Assembly (NCBI RefSeq): GCF_001307275.1
Contig: NZ_CP012831.1
Span: 6,502,501-6,566,500, forward strand
Reading direction: 5' to 3'
Length of the DNA stretch: 64,000 nucleotides
Origin: Pseudomonas fluorescens
GTDB taxonomy: Bacteria > Pseudomonadota > Gammaproteobacteria > Pseudomonadales > Pseudomonadaceae
Shown: one piece after another, positions 15,001 through 20,789 of the stretch
Numbering within the stretch: position 1 is the first letter of the stretch
Layout of the letters: every line of letters starts with the position of its first letter
Made by a program: the position numbers and the translations under genes
Notes under the pieces: generated by a model
The model's input: the letters and a program-made list of their open reading frames with translations, nothing else
Told to the model about the DNA's origin: nothing
Database searches by the model: none

Positions 15001-18000
15001 GGTGAAATGAAGGCGCATCATCGGCGCCTGGCGCAGATCGAAGCGGGTGTGACGTGGATCGAAACGGCGCTGCATCTGGCCAGCGATATCACCTTCAGCC
15101 ACGTCCAGCCCGAGCTCTTCGACCATCAGTTGTGCCTGGCGCCAGACCACTTGGACCGGCTCGCCCAAGCCCTCCCACGCCACCGAGGTACGCAGAATGT
15201 CATGGCGCTCGATCGCCACTTGCAAAGCCTGCACAATAGCATCGAGCTGTTCGCGACTGTCGATGCGCAACAGAATCTGCAACAGGTACGGATCGCCTTC
15301 CTCGGTCGCCAGGTGGTGATACAGGATGCCTTCCTGCAACGGCACGAGCCCGTAGATATCCTGGACATTGTCCACGCCGCCCGGCACTGCCGCGACCACT
15401 CGATCGATCTCGTCCTGGGTCAGCGTTGCCAGTGGCAGCATGTCCGATGTGATGCATTCGACCCCGTGGGCAATCATGTTGTCCGGCACCACGATGCCCT
15501 TGCTGACACCCGTGGCGGCGGCCAGCGATGCCAACGTCGGCTGGCCAAACAGAACCCCCACATCGGCGTGCAGCTTGACCTGGCGCATGCGTTCGATCAG
15601 TTTGACCGCCAGCAAGGAGTGGCCGCCCAGTTCGAAGAACCGATCGTGTCGACCCACCTGTTCCACACCAAGCAGTTCGGCCCAAAGCCTGGCCAGGACA
15701 GTTTCCACTTCGCCTTCCGGGGCTTCGTAGCTGCGCCGGGCATAGGCCTGTGAATCGGGCGCCGGCAGGGCTTTGCGGTCCAGCTTGCCGTTGGTCGTCA
15801 ATGGGAGCGCATCCAGCAACACGAATGCACTCGGCACCATGTAGTCCGCCAACAAGCCCAGCAATTGGTCTCGCAGGTCAGCCACCGAGAGTTGCCGACC
15901 TGCGTCGGCCACCACATAAGCCACCAGGCGCTTGTCCCCCGGGTTGTCTTCCCGGGCGATCACCACCGCTTCGCGCACCTGCGCGCATACCGCCAGCTTC
16001 GCTTCGATCTCGCCCAGTTCAATGCGGAAACCACGGATCTTTACCTGTTCATCGTTGCGCCCCAGGTATTCCAGTTCACCATTTTTCAGCCAGCGGCCAA
16101 GGTCTCCGGTACGGTACATTCGCGCATGAGCCCCACCGTCGAACGGGTCGGCCAGGAATCGCGTTTCGTCAAGCTGGGGCCGGTTCAAGTAACCCCGCGC
16201 CACGCCAGCGCCCCCCACATACAACTCGCCCTCCACGCCTACTGGCACCGGTTGGCCGTACTTGTCGAGCAGGTACAGGCGCAGATCGGGAATCCGCTTA
16301 CCGATCGGGCTGACGCCGGTCAACTGCGCATCCGCGGCACACAACGCACGATAAGTCACATGCACTGTCGTTTCGGTGATGCCGTACATGTTCACCAGTT
16401 GTGTCCCGGCATTGGTCGCACGGGCATACCACGGCTTGAGCATGCTGGTTTCCAGCGCTTCACCGCCAAAGATCACCTGGCGCAGGCTGTGGCACAGGTC
16501 GCTGTCACCCTGGGCCGCGATCAACTGCCGGAAAGCACTTGGCGTCTGGTTCAGCACCGTGACCCCGGCCTCGCACAACAGCGCATAGCAGTCTTGCGGA
16601 GAACGGCTGACCAGTTGCGGCACCACCAGCAAGCGGCCGCCGTGGGTCAACGCGCCCCAGATTTCCCAGACCGAGAAATCGAAGGCGAAGGAATGGAACA
16701 GCGCCCACACATCTTGCGGGCCAAATTCGAACCAAGGCTGGGTCGCCGAAAACAGCCGTGCGACGTTGCGGTGCTCGACCATCACCCCCTTGGGCAATCC
16801 GGTCGAACCCGAGGTATAGATCACGTAGGCCAAGTGGTGTGAGGCCAGGGTGCGCACATCAGGGTTGTAGCGTGACTGGGCGGTGATACCCGCCGCTTCG
16901 GCCTGGTCAAGCAACAACACCGGGACTTGCAACGCCGGCAGTTGAACCTGCAGCGTCGATTGAGTGAGCAAAGCAACCGGCGCACTGTCGTCGAGCATGA
17001 ATGCCAGGCGTTCCTGGGGATAGGCCGGATCCAGCGGCACATAGCCGGCACCGGACTTCAGAATGCCCAGCAGGCCGATGATCATGTCCAGACCGCGCTC
17101 AACACAGATCGCCACGCGGTCGTCCGGGTGGACTCCGAGAATCAACAACCGGTGCGCCACCTGATTCGCCCGGGCGTTGAGTTCGCCATAAGTCAGGCAA
17201 CGGTCTTCATGCAGCACCGCTACCGCGTCAGGTCGCGCCCGCACCTGCGCTTCGAACAGCCCATGGATCGTGTGGTCATGCTCATACGTGCGCGCATCGC
17301 TCGCGTTCCAGGCCTGGAGCATGTCCGCTTCGGCCGCAGTCGGCAGAACGAAGCCTTCGATCGGCAATGTATCGTCACGCAAGCCCTGCTCCAGCACATG
17401 CATGAATCGGTCGGCCATCGACTCGATTTCATCGGCCTGGAAATAGCTTTCGTTGTAGATCCAGTGCAGCCAGGCATTGTCGTCGTGCGGGTTGCTTCGG
17501 ATATGGATGGACAGCGGCATCTGTTCCTGGCCGTTCGAGCCCATCACAAAATGAGCCGGCGCCTGTCCGAACATGAACCGACGATCTTCCTGCTCATAGG
17601 AAAACGAAACGTCGAACAGTTGCGCGCGGTTATCGCGCCGCAACTCTAGCGAACGGTTCATCTCGCTCAGGGGGAACCGCTGGTTGCGATAGTCCTGTTT
17701 GAGTGTGCGGGTCACGCCACGTATCAACTCACCAAATGACAAGTCGCTGGCGAACTTGAAGCGCACGGCACTGACCTGCGTGAACAACCCCGCCGTTTTC
17801 TTGAAGGTTGCATTGGGGCGGTTGAGGATCGGCAGGCCGATCACCAACTCATCACGCTGGGTGGTCCGTATGAAAAAGACATACAGTGCAGCCAGCAGCA
17901 CCGAAAAACGTGACGCCTGATGCGCTTGCGCCAGGACATCGATTCGATCGCTCAAGGTGTGGGCGAAGCGATACAAGGCTTGAGCACTGGGAGCCAGGAC

Positions 18001-18669
18001 CCCGGGTGGTTGGTCGTGGTGACGCGCGATGAACAGTGGATCCGGAACGTCCTGGTATTTGTCCAGCCAGTACGCCTCATCGAGCTTGAAACGAGGGGAA
18101 TCACGATAGCGGGCATCCTCGTCGATGAATCCGACATAGGACGGTGCCGACAAGTCAGGCGGCTGGTCGTTCTCCAGGGCGTCATAGAGTTCGCCCAGCG
18201 AAGTCAGCACCAAACCGACGCCCCACCCGTCCAGGATGATGTGGTGAAGGTGCATCACAAAATAAAACGATGCGTCACCGAGTTTAGCCAGATAGAACCG
18301 GAACAACGGGCTTTCATCCAACCTGATGGCGACCGCCATCCGTTGTTGCATCCAGGCATGGACCGCTGCCTCTGGGTCGGGCCGATCGGAAAAATCCAGC
18401 ACGGGAACCCGCGCCTCCAATGTCTCGGCCATTGTCTGCATGGGCACGCCGTCGGCGCCGTAGTGCAATACCGTACGCAGGGCATCGTATTTTTCAATCA
18501 ACAGGTCGACCGCCCGCTGAAAACGCTCAGGGTCGACGGCGCCCTGGATATGGAGATAGCCACCAATGTTGTACAGGGGGGAATCGCCCTTGGTCATCTG
18601 GTCCAGCCAGATGTCCCGCTGTGCTGTCGTCAGAGGGTAGCTTGTCGAGAGCTGGAGAAACTGATTCAT
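1..18669 (-). CDS. Lipopeptide NRPS, first six modules (3' end outside window)
   Basis: Six C-A-T modules are visible, the sixth cut inside its A domain. There is no stop in 6223 codons. The start ATG is preceded by GGAGGGG. C1 (HHIILDGW near residue 140) is a lipo-initiation C domain, so this protein starts a peptide. My reading of the ten-residue A codes is: A1 DFWNIGMVHK (Thr), A2, A3 and A5 DLYNNALTYK (Ala as I know it from Pseudomonas synthetases), A4 DAWFLGNVVK (Leu), A6 DALWIGGTFK (Val). C2-C6 carry the HH-L-x4-GD signature near their N-termini and so are dual epimerisation/condensation domains, predicting D residues 1-5. Carrier serines map near bases 15625, 12390, 9170, 5945 and 2735. 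The product looks like the hydrophobic N-terminal half of a peptin-type lipopeptide. Thr is probably dehydrated to Dhb. The usual Pro at position 2 is absent. NRPS assignment is certain; residue calls are by eye. Confidence 0.95.
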   Translation of the reverse strand, partial: MNQFLQLSTSYPLTTAQRDIWLDQMTKGDSPLYNIGGYLHIQGAVDPERFQRAVDLLIEKYDALRTVLHYGADGVPMQTMAETLEARVPVLDFSDRPDPEAAVHAWMQQRMAVAIRLDESPLFRFYLAKLGDASFYFVMHLHHIILDGWGVGLVLTSLGELYDALENDQPPDLSAPSYVGFIDEDARYRDSPRFKLDEAYWLDKYQDVPDPLFIARHHDQPPGVLAPSAQALYRFAHTLSDRIDVLAQAHQASRFSVLLAALYVFFIRTTQRDELVIGLPILNRPNATFKKTAGLFTQVSAVRFKFASDLSFGELIRGVTRTLKQDYRNQRFPLSEMNRSLELRRDNRAQLFDVSFSYEQEDRRFMFGQAPAHFVMGSNGQEQMPLSIHIRSNPHDDNAWLHWIYNESYFQADEIESMADRFMHVLEQGLRDDTLPIEGFVLPTAAEADMLQAWNASDARTYEHDHTIHGLFEAQVRARPDAVAVLHEDRCLTYGELNARANQVAHRLLILGVHPDDRVAICVERGLDMIIGLLGILKSGAGYVPLDPAYPQERLAFMLDDSAPVALLTQSTLQVQLPALQVPVLLLDQAEAAGITAQSRYNPDVRTLASHHLAYVIYTSGSTGLPKGVMVEHRNVARLFSATQPWFEFGPQDVWALFHSFAFDFSVWEIWGALTHGGRLLVVPQLVSRSPQDCYALLCEAGVTVLNQTPSAFRQLIAAQGDSDLCHSLRQVIFGGEALETSMLKPWYARATNAGTQLVNMYGITETTVHVTYRALCAADAQLTGVSPIGKRIPDLRLYLLDKYGQPVPVGVEGELYVGGAGVARGYLNRPQLDETRFLADPFDGGAHARMYRTGDLGRWLKNGELEYLGRNDEQVKIRGFRIELGEIEAKLAVCAQVREAVVIAREDNPGDKRLVAYVVADAGRQLSVADLRDQLLGLLADYMVPSAFVLLDALPLTTNGKLDRKALPAPDSQAYARRSYEAPEGEVETVLARLWAELLGVEQVGRHDRFFELGGHSLLAVKLIERMRQVKLHADVGVLFGQPTLASLAAATGVSKGIVVPDNMIAHGVECITSDMLPLATLTQDEIDRVVAAVPGGVDNVQDIYGLVPLQEGILYHHLATEEGDPYLLQILLRIDSREQLDAIVQALQVAIERHDILRTSVAWEGLGEPVQVVWRQAQLMVEELGLDVAEGDIAGQMQRRFDPRHTRFDLRQAPMMRLHFTEDVAHGNWVAVLLFHHLIDDATSLGMLGKEIEAHLEGRSAELPVSVPYRNYVAQVRLAGNQEHHEAFFSEMLGDIDEPTLPFGLRDVQGDGVGVEETVLPLAADLAQRLRTQARRLGVSTASLHHLAWGQVVGRLSGRQDVVFGTVLMGRLHSGQEAGHALGMFVNTLPLRVEAGGQGVLAALKATHARLATLLRHEHAPLSLAQRCSGVAAPTPLFSALMNYRQTAVAAQAPKAVGEGRRWAGAQILSGEERTNYPLTLSVDDLGDGFSLTVQAVVEIGARRIGAYMEAALTSLAAALERAVESPLADLTILPALEREQLLVAFNATEADYPQQQMVHGLFEEQAQRTPDAVAVIRGEQRLTYHELNERANRLAHYLRKQGVEPDSRVAICVERGIDMVVGLLAILKAGGGYVPLDPAYPLDRIAYMLDDSAPAAVLAQTATLELLAEASMPVINLDSGDWQDESVQNPEVTELTSSHLAYVIYTSGSTGLPKGVMIEHRNTVNFLTWAHRSFDAQTLSKTLFSTSLNFDLAVYECFAPLTSGGSIEVVTNVLELQQGEHDITLINTVPSALKALLESGGLGEGVDTVNVAGEALKRSLVETLFEQTQVKRLCNLYGPSETTTYSSWVSMAREDGFAAHIGKPVANTQFYLLDEHKQPVPLGVPGEIYIGGAGVARGYLNRDDLTAERFLKDPFSTTPNARMYKTGDLGRYLPDGNIEYLGRNDDQVKIRGFRIELGEIEAKLAQAPNIKETVVLAREDVPGDKRLVAYFTQHSPDETVEIEALRTHLQAQLPAYMVPVAYVRLDALPLTPNGKLDRKALPAPDLDAVITRGYEAPQGETETTLAQIWQDVLKVERVGRHDHFFELGGHSLLAVSLIERMRQAGLSADVRILFNQPTLAALAAAVGTGNEVTVPANLIPLGCEHITPAMLPLAKLSQEAIDRIVSTVPGGARNVQDIYPLAPLQEGILYHHLAAEQGDPYVLQAQFTFDSRERLDDFTQALQGVIDRHDILRSSMAWEGLDEPVQVVWRKAVLGVEHVIPHDEEGDILAQLKASFDVSHHRLDIRQAPLMRVRFAQDAVNQRWLATLLVHHMALDHTALEVMRHEIQMHLQGHAGQLGDAVPYRNYVAQVCLGVSREEHETFFRAMLGDIDEPTLPFGLQDVRGDGSSIEEAQQAISTELSRRLRLQARQLGVSAASLYHLAWAQVLGRVSGREDVVLGTVLMGRMQGGEGADRALGMFINTLPISVQVGAQSVRDGVLTTHARLSGLLGHEHASLALAQRCSGVVAPTPLFSALLNYRHSVAEPNALQASSTWEGIEEVGGEERTNYPLVLSVDDLGEGFSLTVQAVAEIGARRIGAYMEAALTSLVVALECAAGTSLSDLTILPAQERDRLLVTFNATEIDYPQQQTIHGLFEEQVQRTPDAVAVIRGEQRLTYHELNERANRLAHYLRKQGVEPDSRVAICVERGIDMVVGLLAILKAGGGYVPLDPAYPLDRIAYMLDDSAPAVVLAQTATLELLAAASMPVIDLDSGLWQDESVQNPEVAELTSSHLAYVIYTSGSTGLPKGVMIEHRNTVNFLTWAHRSFDSQTLAKTLFSTSLNFDLAVYECFAPLTSGGSIEVVTNVLELQQGEHDITLINTVPSALKALLESGGLGEGVDTVNVAGEALKRSLVETLFEQTQVKRLCNLYGPSETTTYSSWVSMAREDGFAAHIGKPVANTQFYLLDEHKQPVPLGVPGEIYIGGAGVARGYLNRDDLTAERFLKDPFSAVPNARMYKTGDLGRYLPDGNIEYLGRNDDQVKIRGFRIELGEIEAKLAQHAALNETVVLAREDVPGDKRLVAYFTQHSPDESVDIEALRAYLQALLPSYMVPVAYVRLDALPLTPNGKLDRKALPAPDLDAVISRGYEAPQGETETTLAQIWQDLLGLQQVGRHDHFFELGGHSLLAVTLIERMRQAGLSADVRILFGQPTLAALAAAVGGSNEIVVPVNRIALDCERITPDMLTLTSLDQDAIDRIVSTVPGGARNVQDIYPLAPLQEGILYHHLASEQGDPYVLQTQFAFDNRERLDAFIQALQSVVDRHDILRSSMAWEGLDEPVQVVWRKAVLGVEHVIPHDEEGDILAQLKASFDVSHHRLDIRQAPLMCVRFAEDAVNQRWLATLLFHHMALDHTALEVVRHEMQAHLSGQAGQLGDAVPYRNYVAQVCLGVSREEHEAFFRAMLGDIDEPTLPFGLQDVRGDGSGIEEARQAIATDLSRRLRTQARRLGVSAAALHHLAWAQVLGRVSGREDVVFGTVLMGRMQGGEGADRALGMFINTLPIGVQVGAQSVRDAVLATHTRLSGLLGHEHASLALAQRCSGVIAPTPLFSALLNYRHSVAEPIALQTSSAWQGIEILGSEERTNYPLTMSVDDLGKDFSLTVLVESRVGAQRICGYMQVALESLVEALEHAPQTPMCSLAILPLAERKQLLETWNATAAIYAHDPLIHRQFEAQAAAHPQAVAVVHAGQTLTYCELNARANQVAHRLLALGVCPDDRVAICVERSLEMVVGLLGVLKAGAGYVPVDPAYPAERIAYLLQDSAPVAVLVQAVTQGLLAAGAVPVINLDNAGWQDESVSNPAVPGLEARHLAYVIYTSGSTGLPKGVMVEHRNLSNLVGWHCQAFNVKRGSRTSSVAGFGFDAAAWEIWPSLCAGATLLLPPAHAGSEDVGALLDWWQAQALDVCFLPTPIAEYAFGRNLGHDQLRTLLIGGDRLRKLPADLPFELINNYGPTETTVVATSGRIDASQAVLHIGKPVANTQVYLLDAHLQPVPVGVAGELYIGGAGVARGYLNRGQLTAERFVKDPFSLVQDARMYRTGDLGRYLPDGNIDYLGRNDSQLKIRGLRIELGEIEARLGACAGVREAVVVAVGEAPDDQRLVAYYTAHDTLDQALTADSLREQLQVHLPSHMVPAAYMCLDALPLTPNGKLDHRALPVPDSEAYSGRGYAAPQGEVETALARIWSELLKVEQVGRYDNFFELGGHSLMAVSLIERMRQVGLSADVRVLFSQPTLAALAAAVGSGSEVSVPANLIPLDCEHITPAMLPLVALDPHAIERIVSTVPGGARNVQDIYPLAPLQEGILYHHLSAEQGDPYLLQTLFAFETQDRLEDFARALQQVIDRHDILRTSIRWEGFEQPLQIVWRKALLRRQEVALDPVDGDAAAQLYERFDSRHHRLDITQAPMLRLVHAHDTDNDRWLAMLLFHHMTLDHTALDVMQHEIQACLSGEAAQLGAAMPYRNYVAQARLGVSGEAHERFFRDMLGDVDEPTLPFGLQDVQGDGSDIEEVRQDVAADLSRRLRGQARQLGVSAASLYHLVWAQVLGQVSGKDDVVFGTVLMGRMQGGEGADRALGMFINTLPLRVSVAQAGVRAGVKETHARLTALLAHEHASLALAQRSSGVQAPTPLFSALLNYRHTGATTAIELLPAWDGIQILSSEERTNYPLTLSVDDQGEAFSFTVMTPARIGAQRLCGYVQHTLENLVGMLEQTPDQPLQHLSILPALEREQLLVTFNATEADYPQQQTVHGLFEDQAQRTPEAVAVIRGEQRLTYHELNERANRLAHYLRKQGVEPDSRVAICVERGIDMVVGLLAILKAGGGYVPLDPAYPLDRIAYMLDDSAPAAVLAQTATLELLAEASMPVINLDSGDWQDESVQNPEVAELTSSHLAYVIYTSGSTGLPKGVMIEHRNTVNFLTWAHRSFDDATLSKTLFSTSLNFDLAVYECFAPLTSGGSIEVVTNVLELQQGEHDITLINTVPSALKALLESGGLGEGVDTVNVAGEALKRSLVETLFEQTQVKRLCNLYGPSETTTYSSWVSMAREDGFAAHIGKPVANTQFYLLDEHKQPVPLGVPGEIYIGGAGVARGYLNRDDLTAERFLKDPFRTAPNARMYKTGDLGRYLPDGNIEYLGRNDDQVKIRGFRIELGEIEAKLAQHAALNETVVLAREDVPGDKRLVAYFTQHSPDESVDIEALRIYLQALLPSYMVPVAYVRLDALPLTPNGKLDRKALPAPDLDALITRGYEAPQGEVEISLAQIWQDVLKVERVGRHDHFFELGGHSLLAVTLIERMRQAGLSADVRVLFGQPTLAALAAAVGGGSEIDVPVNGIPFGCERITPDMLTLTSLDQDAIDRIVSTVPGGARNVQEIYPVAPLQEGILYHHLSAEQGDPYVLHAQFAFDSRERLDGFTQALQSVIDRHDILRTAILWEGLDGPRQVVWREARLGLEELVLDPQAGAIAQQLQHRFDVRHYALDMTQAPLMRLAFAQDKPNQRWVAMLLFHHIALDHAALKVVQSEMQAYLLGQAGQLDVPVPYRNYVAQACLGVDREAQEGFFREMLGDVDEPTLPFGLQQVQGDSHDIEDASLVLDGDLSRRLRRLARQSGVGVASLHHLAWAQVLGQASGKQDVVFGTVLMGRMQGGQGADRALGMFINTLPLRVSVGDQAVKAGVKAVHGQLTALLGHEHASLAVAQRCSGVAAPLPLFSALLNYRNSSEQADTEAAQLAWHGIETLGGEARTNYPLTLCIDDLGEDFALTVLATSGVGAQRVCAYMATALQSLATALESDPTSRLQTLAVLPQAERHQVLTGFNTTARRYPQDRTVHGLFEAQANERPQAVAAVHNEHSLTYAELNHRANRLARHLVGLGVRPGDRVAIALERSLELLVSQLAILKCAAVYVPLDVSAPLERQQFMVQDSGAQVVLTSGTAVAPEASQRVDLDTLVFNEAADNLHLTQSGESVAYIMYTSGSTGTPKGVLVPHRAINRLVINNGYAEFNAQDRVAFASNPAFDASTLDVWAPLLNGGCVVVVDQDVLLTQERFAALLQEQSVSVLWMTAGLFHQYAAGLMSVFAQLRYLIVGGDVLDPAVIGRVLKEGAPLHLLNGYGPTEATTFTTTHEIKSVGEGGIPIGRPIGNTRVYVLDANQQPVPIGVAGELYIGGDGVAKGYLNRPELSAEKFVADPFNADPGALLYR
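2880..4300 (-). repeat. Near-identical Ala-type A domain, copy in module 5
   Basis: One of three almost identical adenylation-domain blocks in the left NRPS. The copies lie 6441 and 3219 bases apart and share the same FDLAVYE core and the same code. Boundaries are approximate. Confidence 0.8.
9321..10741 (-). repeat. Near-identical Ala-type A domain, copy in module 3
   Basis: Second of the three copies, 6441 bases from the module 5 copy. The differences seen are mainly synonymous or in the linker. Confidence 0.8.
12540..13960 (-). repeat. Near-identical Ala-type A domain, copy in module 2
   Basis: Third of the three copies, 3219 bases (about one module length) from the module 3 copy, as expected for tandem module duplication or gene conversion. 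Confidence 0.8.
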
Positions 18670-19054
18670 ACCTGCCCCTCCGACACACGCACGCACACCC
18701 ACAACGCACTGCCCGAAGCCCTGGGGGCCCGGCGTTTTTCATGACACCGGTCAGCCGACAGGCCTGTTGCAACAACGCCATCCACAGCACGCGCAAAGAT
18801 AAATTCCATACGTTCCTTCTCAGAGATTTGTCAGTGCTGCCCGGGTTGAATGCAACAGGCACGCCTGGAGTTGATGCAAATCCGCGCGGCTAGCCAGCGC
18901 GGCATGGGGTCGGTCGAACGATCGGAGCGTTCTTGCATGGCATCGCCACCCGGCGGCGGATACACGTCTGCCGGGGGGATGCCAAGCATTTATCACGGGT
19001 GTTCAGCAGTCCTGTCGCGACATCGCAAGCCGGACGATGGAGCCTGAATGGGCA
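18670..19054 (-). promoter_or_regulatory. Leader/promoter region of the left NRPS, no gene
   Basis: This 385-base gap separates the NRPS start from the stop of the SyrD-like gene, both on the minus strand. It holds the ribosome binding site (complement of 18675-18681) and a GC-rich inverted repeat at 18882-18902 (CCGCGC/GCGCGG around GGCTAGCC) that would lie in the mRNA leader. I found no convincing copy of the 24-base box seen upstream of the other operons, only a weak half match at 18965-18988. No small ORF with a ribosome binding site was evident. Confidence 0.5.
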
Positions 19055-19062
19055 TCAGGCTC
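19040..19062 (-). terminator. Stem-loop at the end of the SyrD-like gene
   Basis: A perfect 8-base stem (GAGCCTGA / TCAGGCTC) with a 7-base loop overlaps the stop codon of the exporter gene. No T-tract follows, so it may be an attenuating or RNA-stabilising hairpin rather than a classical terminator. Confidence 0.4.
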
Positions 19063-20755
19063 GCTTGTCGCGCAGGGCGCAGTTGATGTCGGAAACGATC
19101 TGGCCATCCGACAACTTGATGATGCGATCGGCCAGTTGGAAATACTGGTCGTCATGGGTAATGATCAGCACCGTCTTGCCACGACGCTTGAGGTCGGGCA
19201 GCAGTTCCTCGTAGAAGAACTTCTTGAATGGCGGATCCTGGTCCGCGGCCCATTCGTCCAGCACGTAGACCGACCGATCTTCCATGTAGGCGCACACCAG
19301 TGCCAGGCGTTTTTGCTGGCCATAGGACAAGGCCTTCAGGGTTGAATACCCCTGCCCTTCGATCTTGATCTTGTCGGCCAGCCCCAGGGTTTCCAAGTAC
19401 TTGCTCGCCAGTGTCGGGCTGCCGTCCTCTTCGTCGGGGCCAATGAGGCGATTGAACAGATGGAAATCGGAAAATACCGCGGAGAACAGATCGCGATAGT
19501 CGTTGCGATTTTCATCCGTGACAGGCTTGCCATCGAGCTGGACCTCACCCTCCTGGGGGATGTAGAGCCCGCAGAGGAGCTTGGCCAAGGTACTTTTACC
19601 GCAACCGTTGCCACCGACGATGTAGATCAACTCGCCGGCCTGCACCGTCAGGTCGATGGGCCCCAGGGAGAAGCCGGTCTCGGCGTGCAGCTCCTGGTAA
19701 TGCATGCGCACGGCTTTCAATTCGATGCGATTCCAGGACTTCTTGTGCTCCAGCAGATGAACCTTGGGCACGTCGGTCTCGATAGGCTCCGGGTGCGGAT
19801 CGTTGATCGAGAAACCGAATTCCGAAAGACGCGTACACGCCACCCGTCCCGCCGCCAGCAAGGGCATCGCCCCGACCAGCAACGACAGCGGGCCCATGAT
19901 GTACAACACCGCCAGGACGCTGGCGGTCATGATTTTCGGCTCGATGGCACCGACCAGGGGCGCGGCGAACAGCAGGCAACCGATCAGCAGCGACAGCGTG
20001 AATTGCCCAACGTTGTCGGCAGCGGTGTACCACAGGCGCTCGACGAAGTTGTAGCGCGCCACACGGGTCGAAGACGCCTCGATGGCCGAGCGACCGAACC
20101 AACGACGCCGCACGCCATTGAGCTTGAGTTCCTTGAGGCCGAACACCAGGGCGTGGGTGTATTCATTGAACGCGGTGTATTCGTCCCGCACACGAGAGGT
20201 GTTCCGCACGCCACAGGAAAAGAAGAACAGATACAGCCCCACCCCCAGGATCATCAGTGACACCGTCAAGGCCAGCACGACCCACGACAGGTAGGCCAGG
20301 TAGCCGATGCCGAACAGAAAGACCGTCGTCTCCACCAGGATGGTAGGCATGATGATCAATGTCGTATTCAATTGCGGGATGTCGTTGGTCAACATCGTCA
20401 GCACATTGGGCGGGCCGCGCCGGTCCACTTCTTCCAGTGGCGTGGCGAGAATCTTGCGACAAAGCGCAATGCGCAAGCGCGTCATGATCCGCATGCTGGC
20501 GTAGGCCGGGAACAACGCCGCACCGTTGCGCAGGATCAGCGCCGTGGCACTGAGCCCGATGAACCAGTACAGCGCCTGCAGGCGCGAGCCGTCATTGTAG
20601 AGAGCGTCGTTGATCACGCTCACCACCGCGATGGACGCCACCCCGCTGATGACACCGCAGATCAACGTAAAGAGCGTCAGCCAGGGATGGTTACGCCACA
20701 ACAGGCGCATGACCGAGCCCGCTTTGGGCTTCTTCGCTTTCTTCTCTTTTTTCAT
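19055..20755 (-). CDS. syrD: SyrD/PvdE-family cyclic peptide ABC exporter
   Basis: 566 aa, with membrane and ATPase domains fused in one chain. The first half has about six hydrophobic segments. The C-terminal half carries a Walker A (GGNGCGKST near residue 380), an ABC signature in the form LSYGQQKR, and a Walker B (VYVLDEW near residue 498). This matches the SyrD/PvdE cyclic-peptide exporter family, which moves finished or precursor peptide across the inner membrane. The start has AAGGA upstream and lies 34 bases after the SyrP-like stop, so the two genes form an operon. The substrate is inferred to be the chlorinated lipopeptide, and possibly the product of the neighbouring NRPS as well. 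Confidence 0.93.
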   Translation of the reverse strand: MKKEKKAKKPKAGSVMRLLWRNHPWLTLFTLICGVISGVASIAVVSVINDALYNDGSRLQALYWFIGLSATALILRNGAALFPAYASMRIMTRLRIALCRKILATPLEEVDRRGPPNVLTMLTNDIPQLNTTLIIMPTILVETTVFLFGIGYLAYLSWVVLALTVSLMILGVGLYLFFFSCGVRNTSRVRDEYTAFNEYTHALVFGLKELKLNGVRRRWFGRSAIEASSTRVARYNFVERLWYTAADNVGQFTLSLLIGCLLFAAPLVGAIEPKIMTASVLAVLYIMGPLSLLVGAMPLLAAGRVACTRLSEFGFSINDPHPEPIETDVPKVHLLEHKKSWNRIELKAVRMHYQELHAETGFSLGPIDLTVQAGELIYIVGGNGCGKSTLAKLLCGLYIPQEGEVQLDGKPVTDENRNDYRDLFSAVFSDFHLFNRLIGPDEEDGSPTLASKYLETLGLADKIKIEGQGYSTLKALSYGQQKRLALVCAYMEDRSVYVLDEWAADQDPPFKKFFYEELLPDLKRRGKTVLIITHDDQYFQLADRIIKLSDGQIVSDINCALRDKRA

Positions 20756-20789
20756 GGGTTGCTATCCTTCAATGGAGTCGCGAAAGGGC

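Noticed and set aside
145..15753. Long plus-strand frames across the left NRPS (for example 1243-3465)
   Set aside because: The translations are repetitive His/Gln/Arg/Val-rich shadows that recur at each module, while the minus strand encodes continuous C-A-T domains.
18965..18988. Possible sixth regulatory box upstream of the left NRPS
   Set aside because: Only the GTCTG side and a central G-run match; the TGTCCC half is missing. A second candidate at 19013-19037 needs a one-base shift. Neither meets the standard of the other five.
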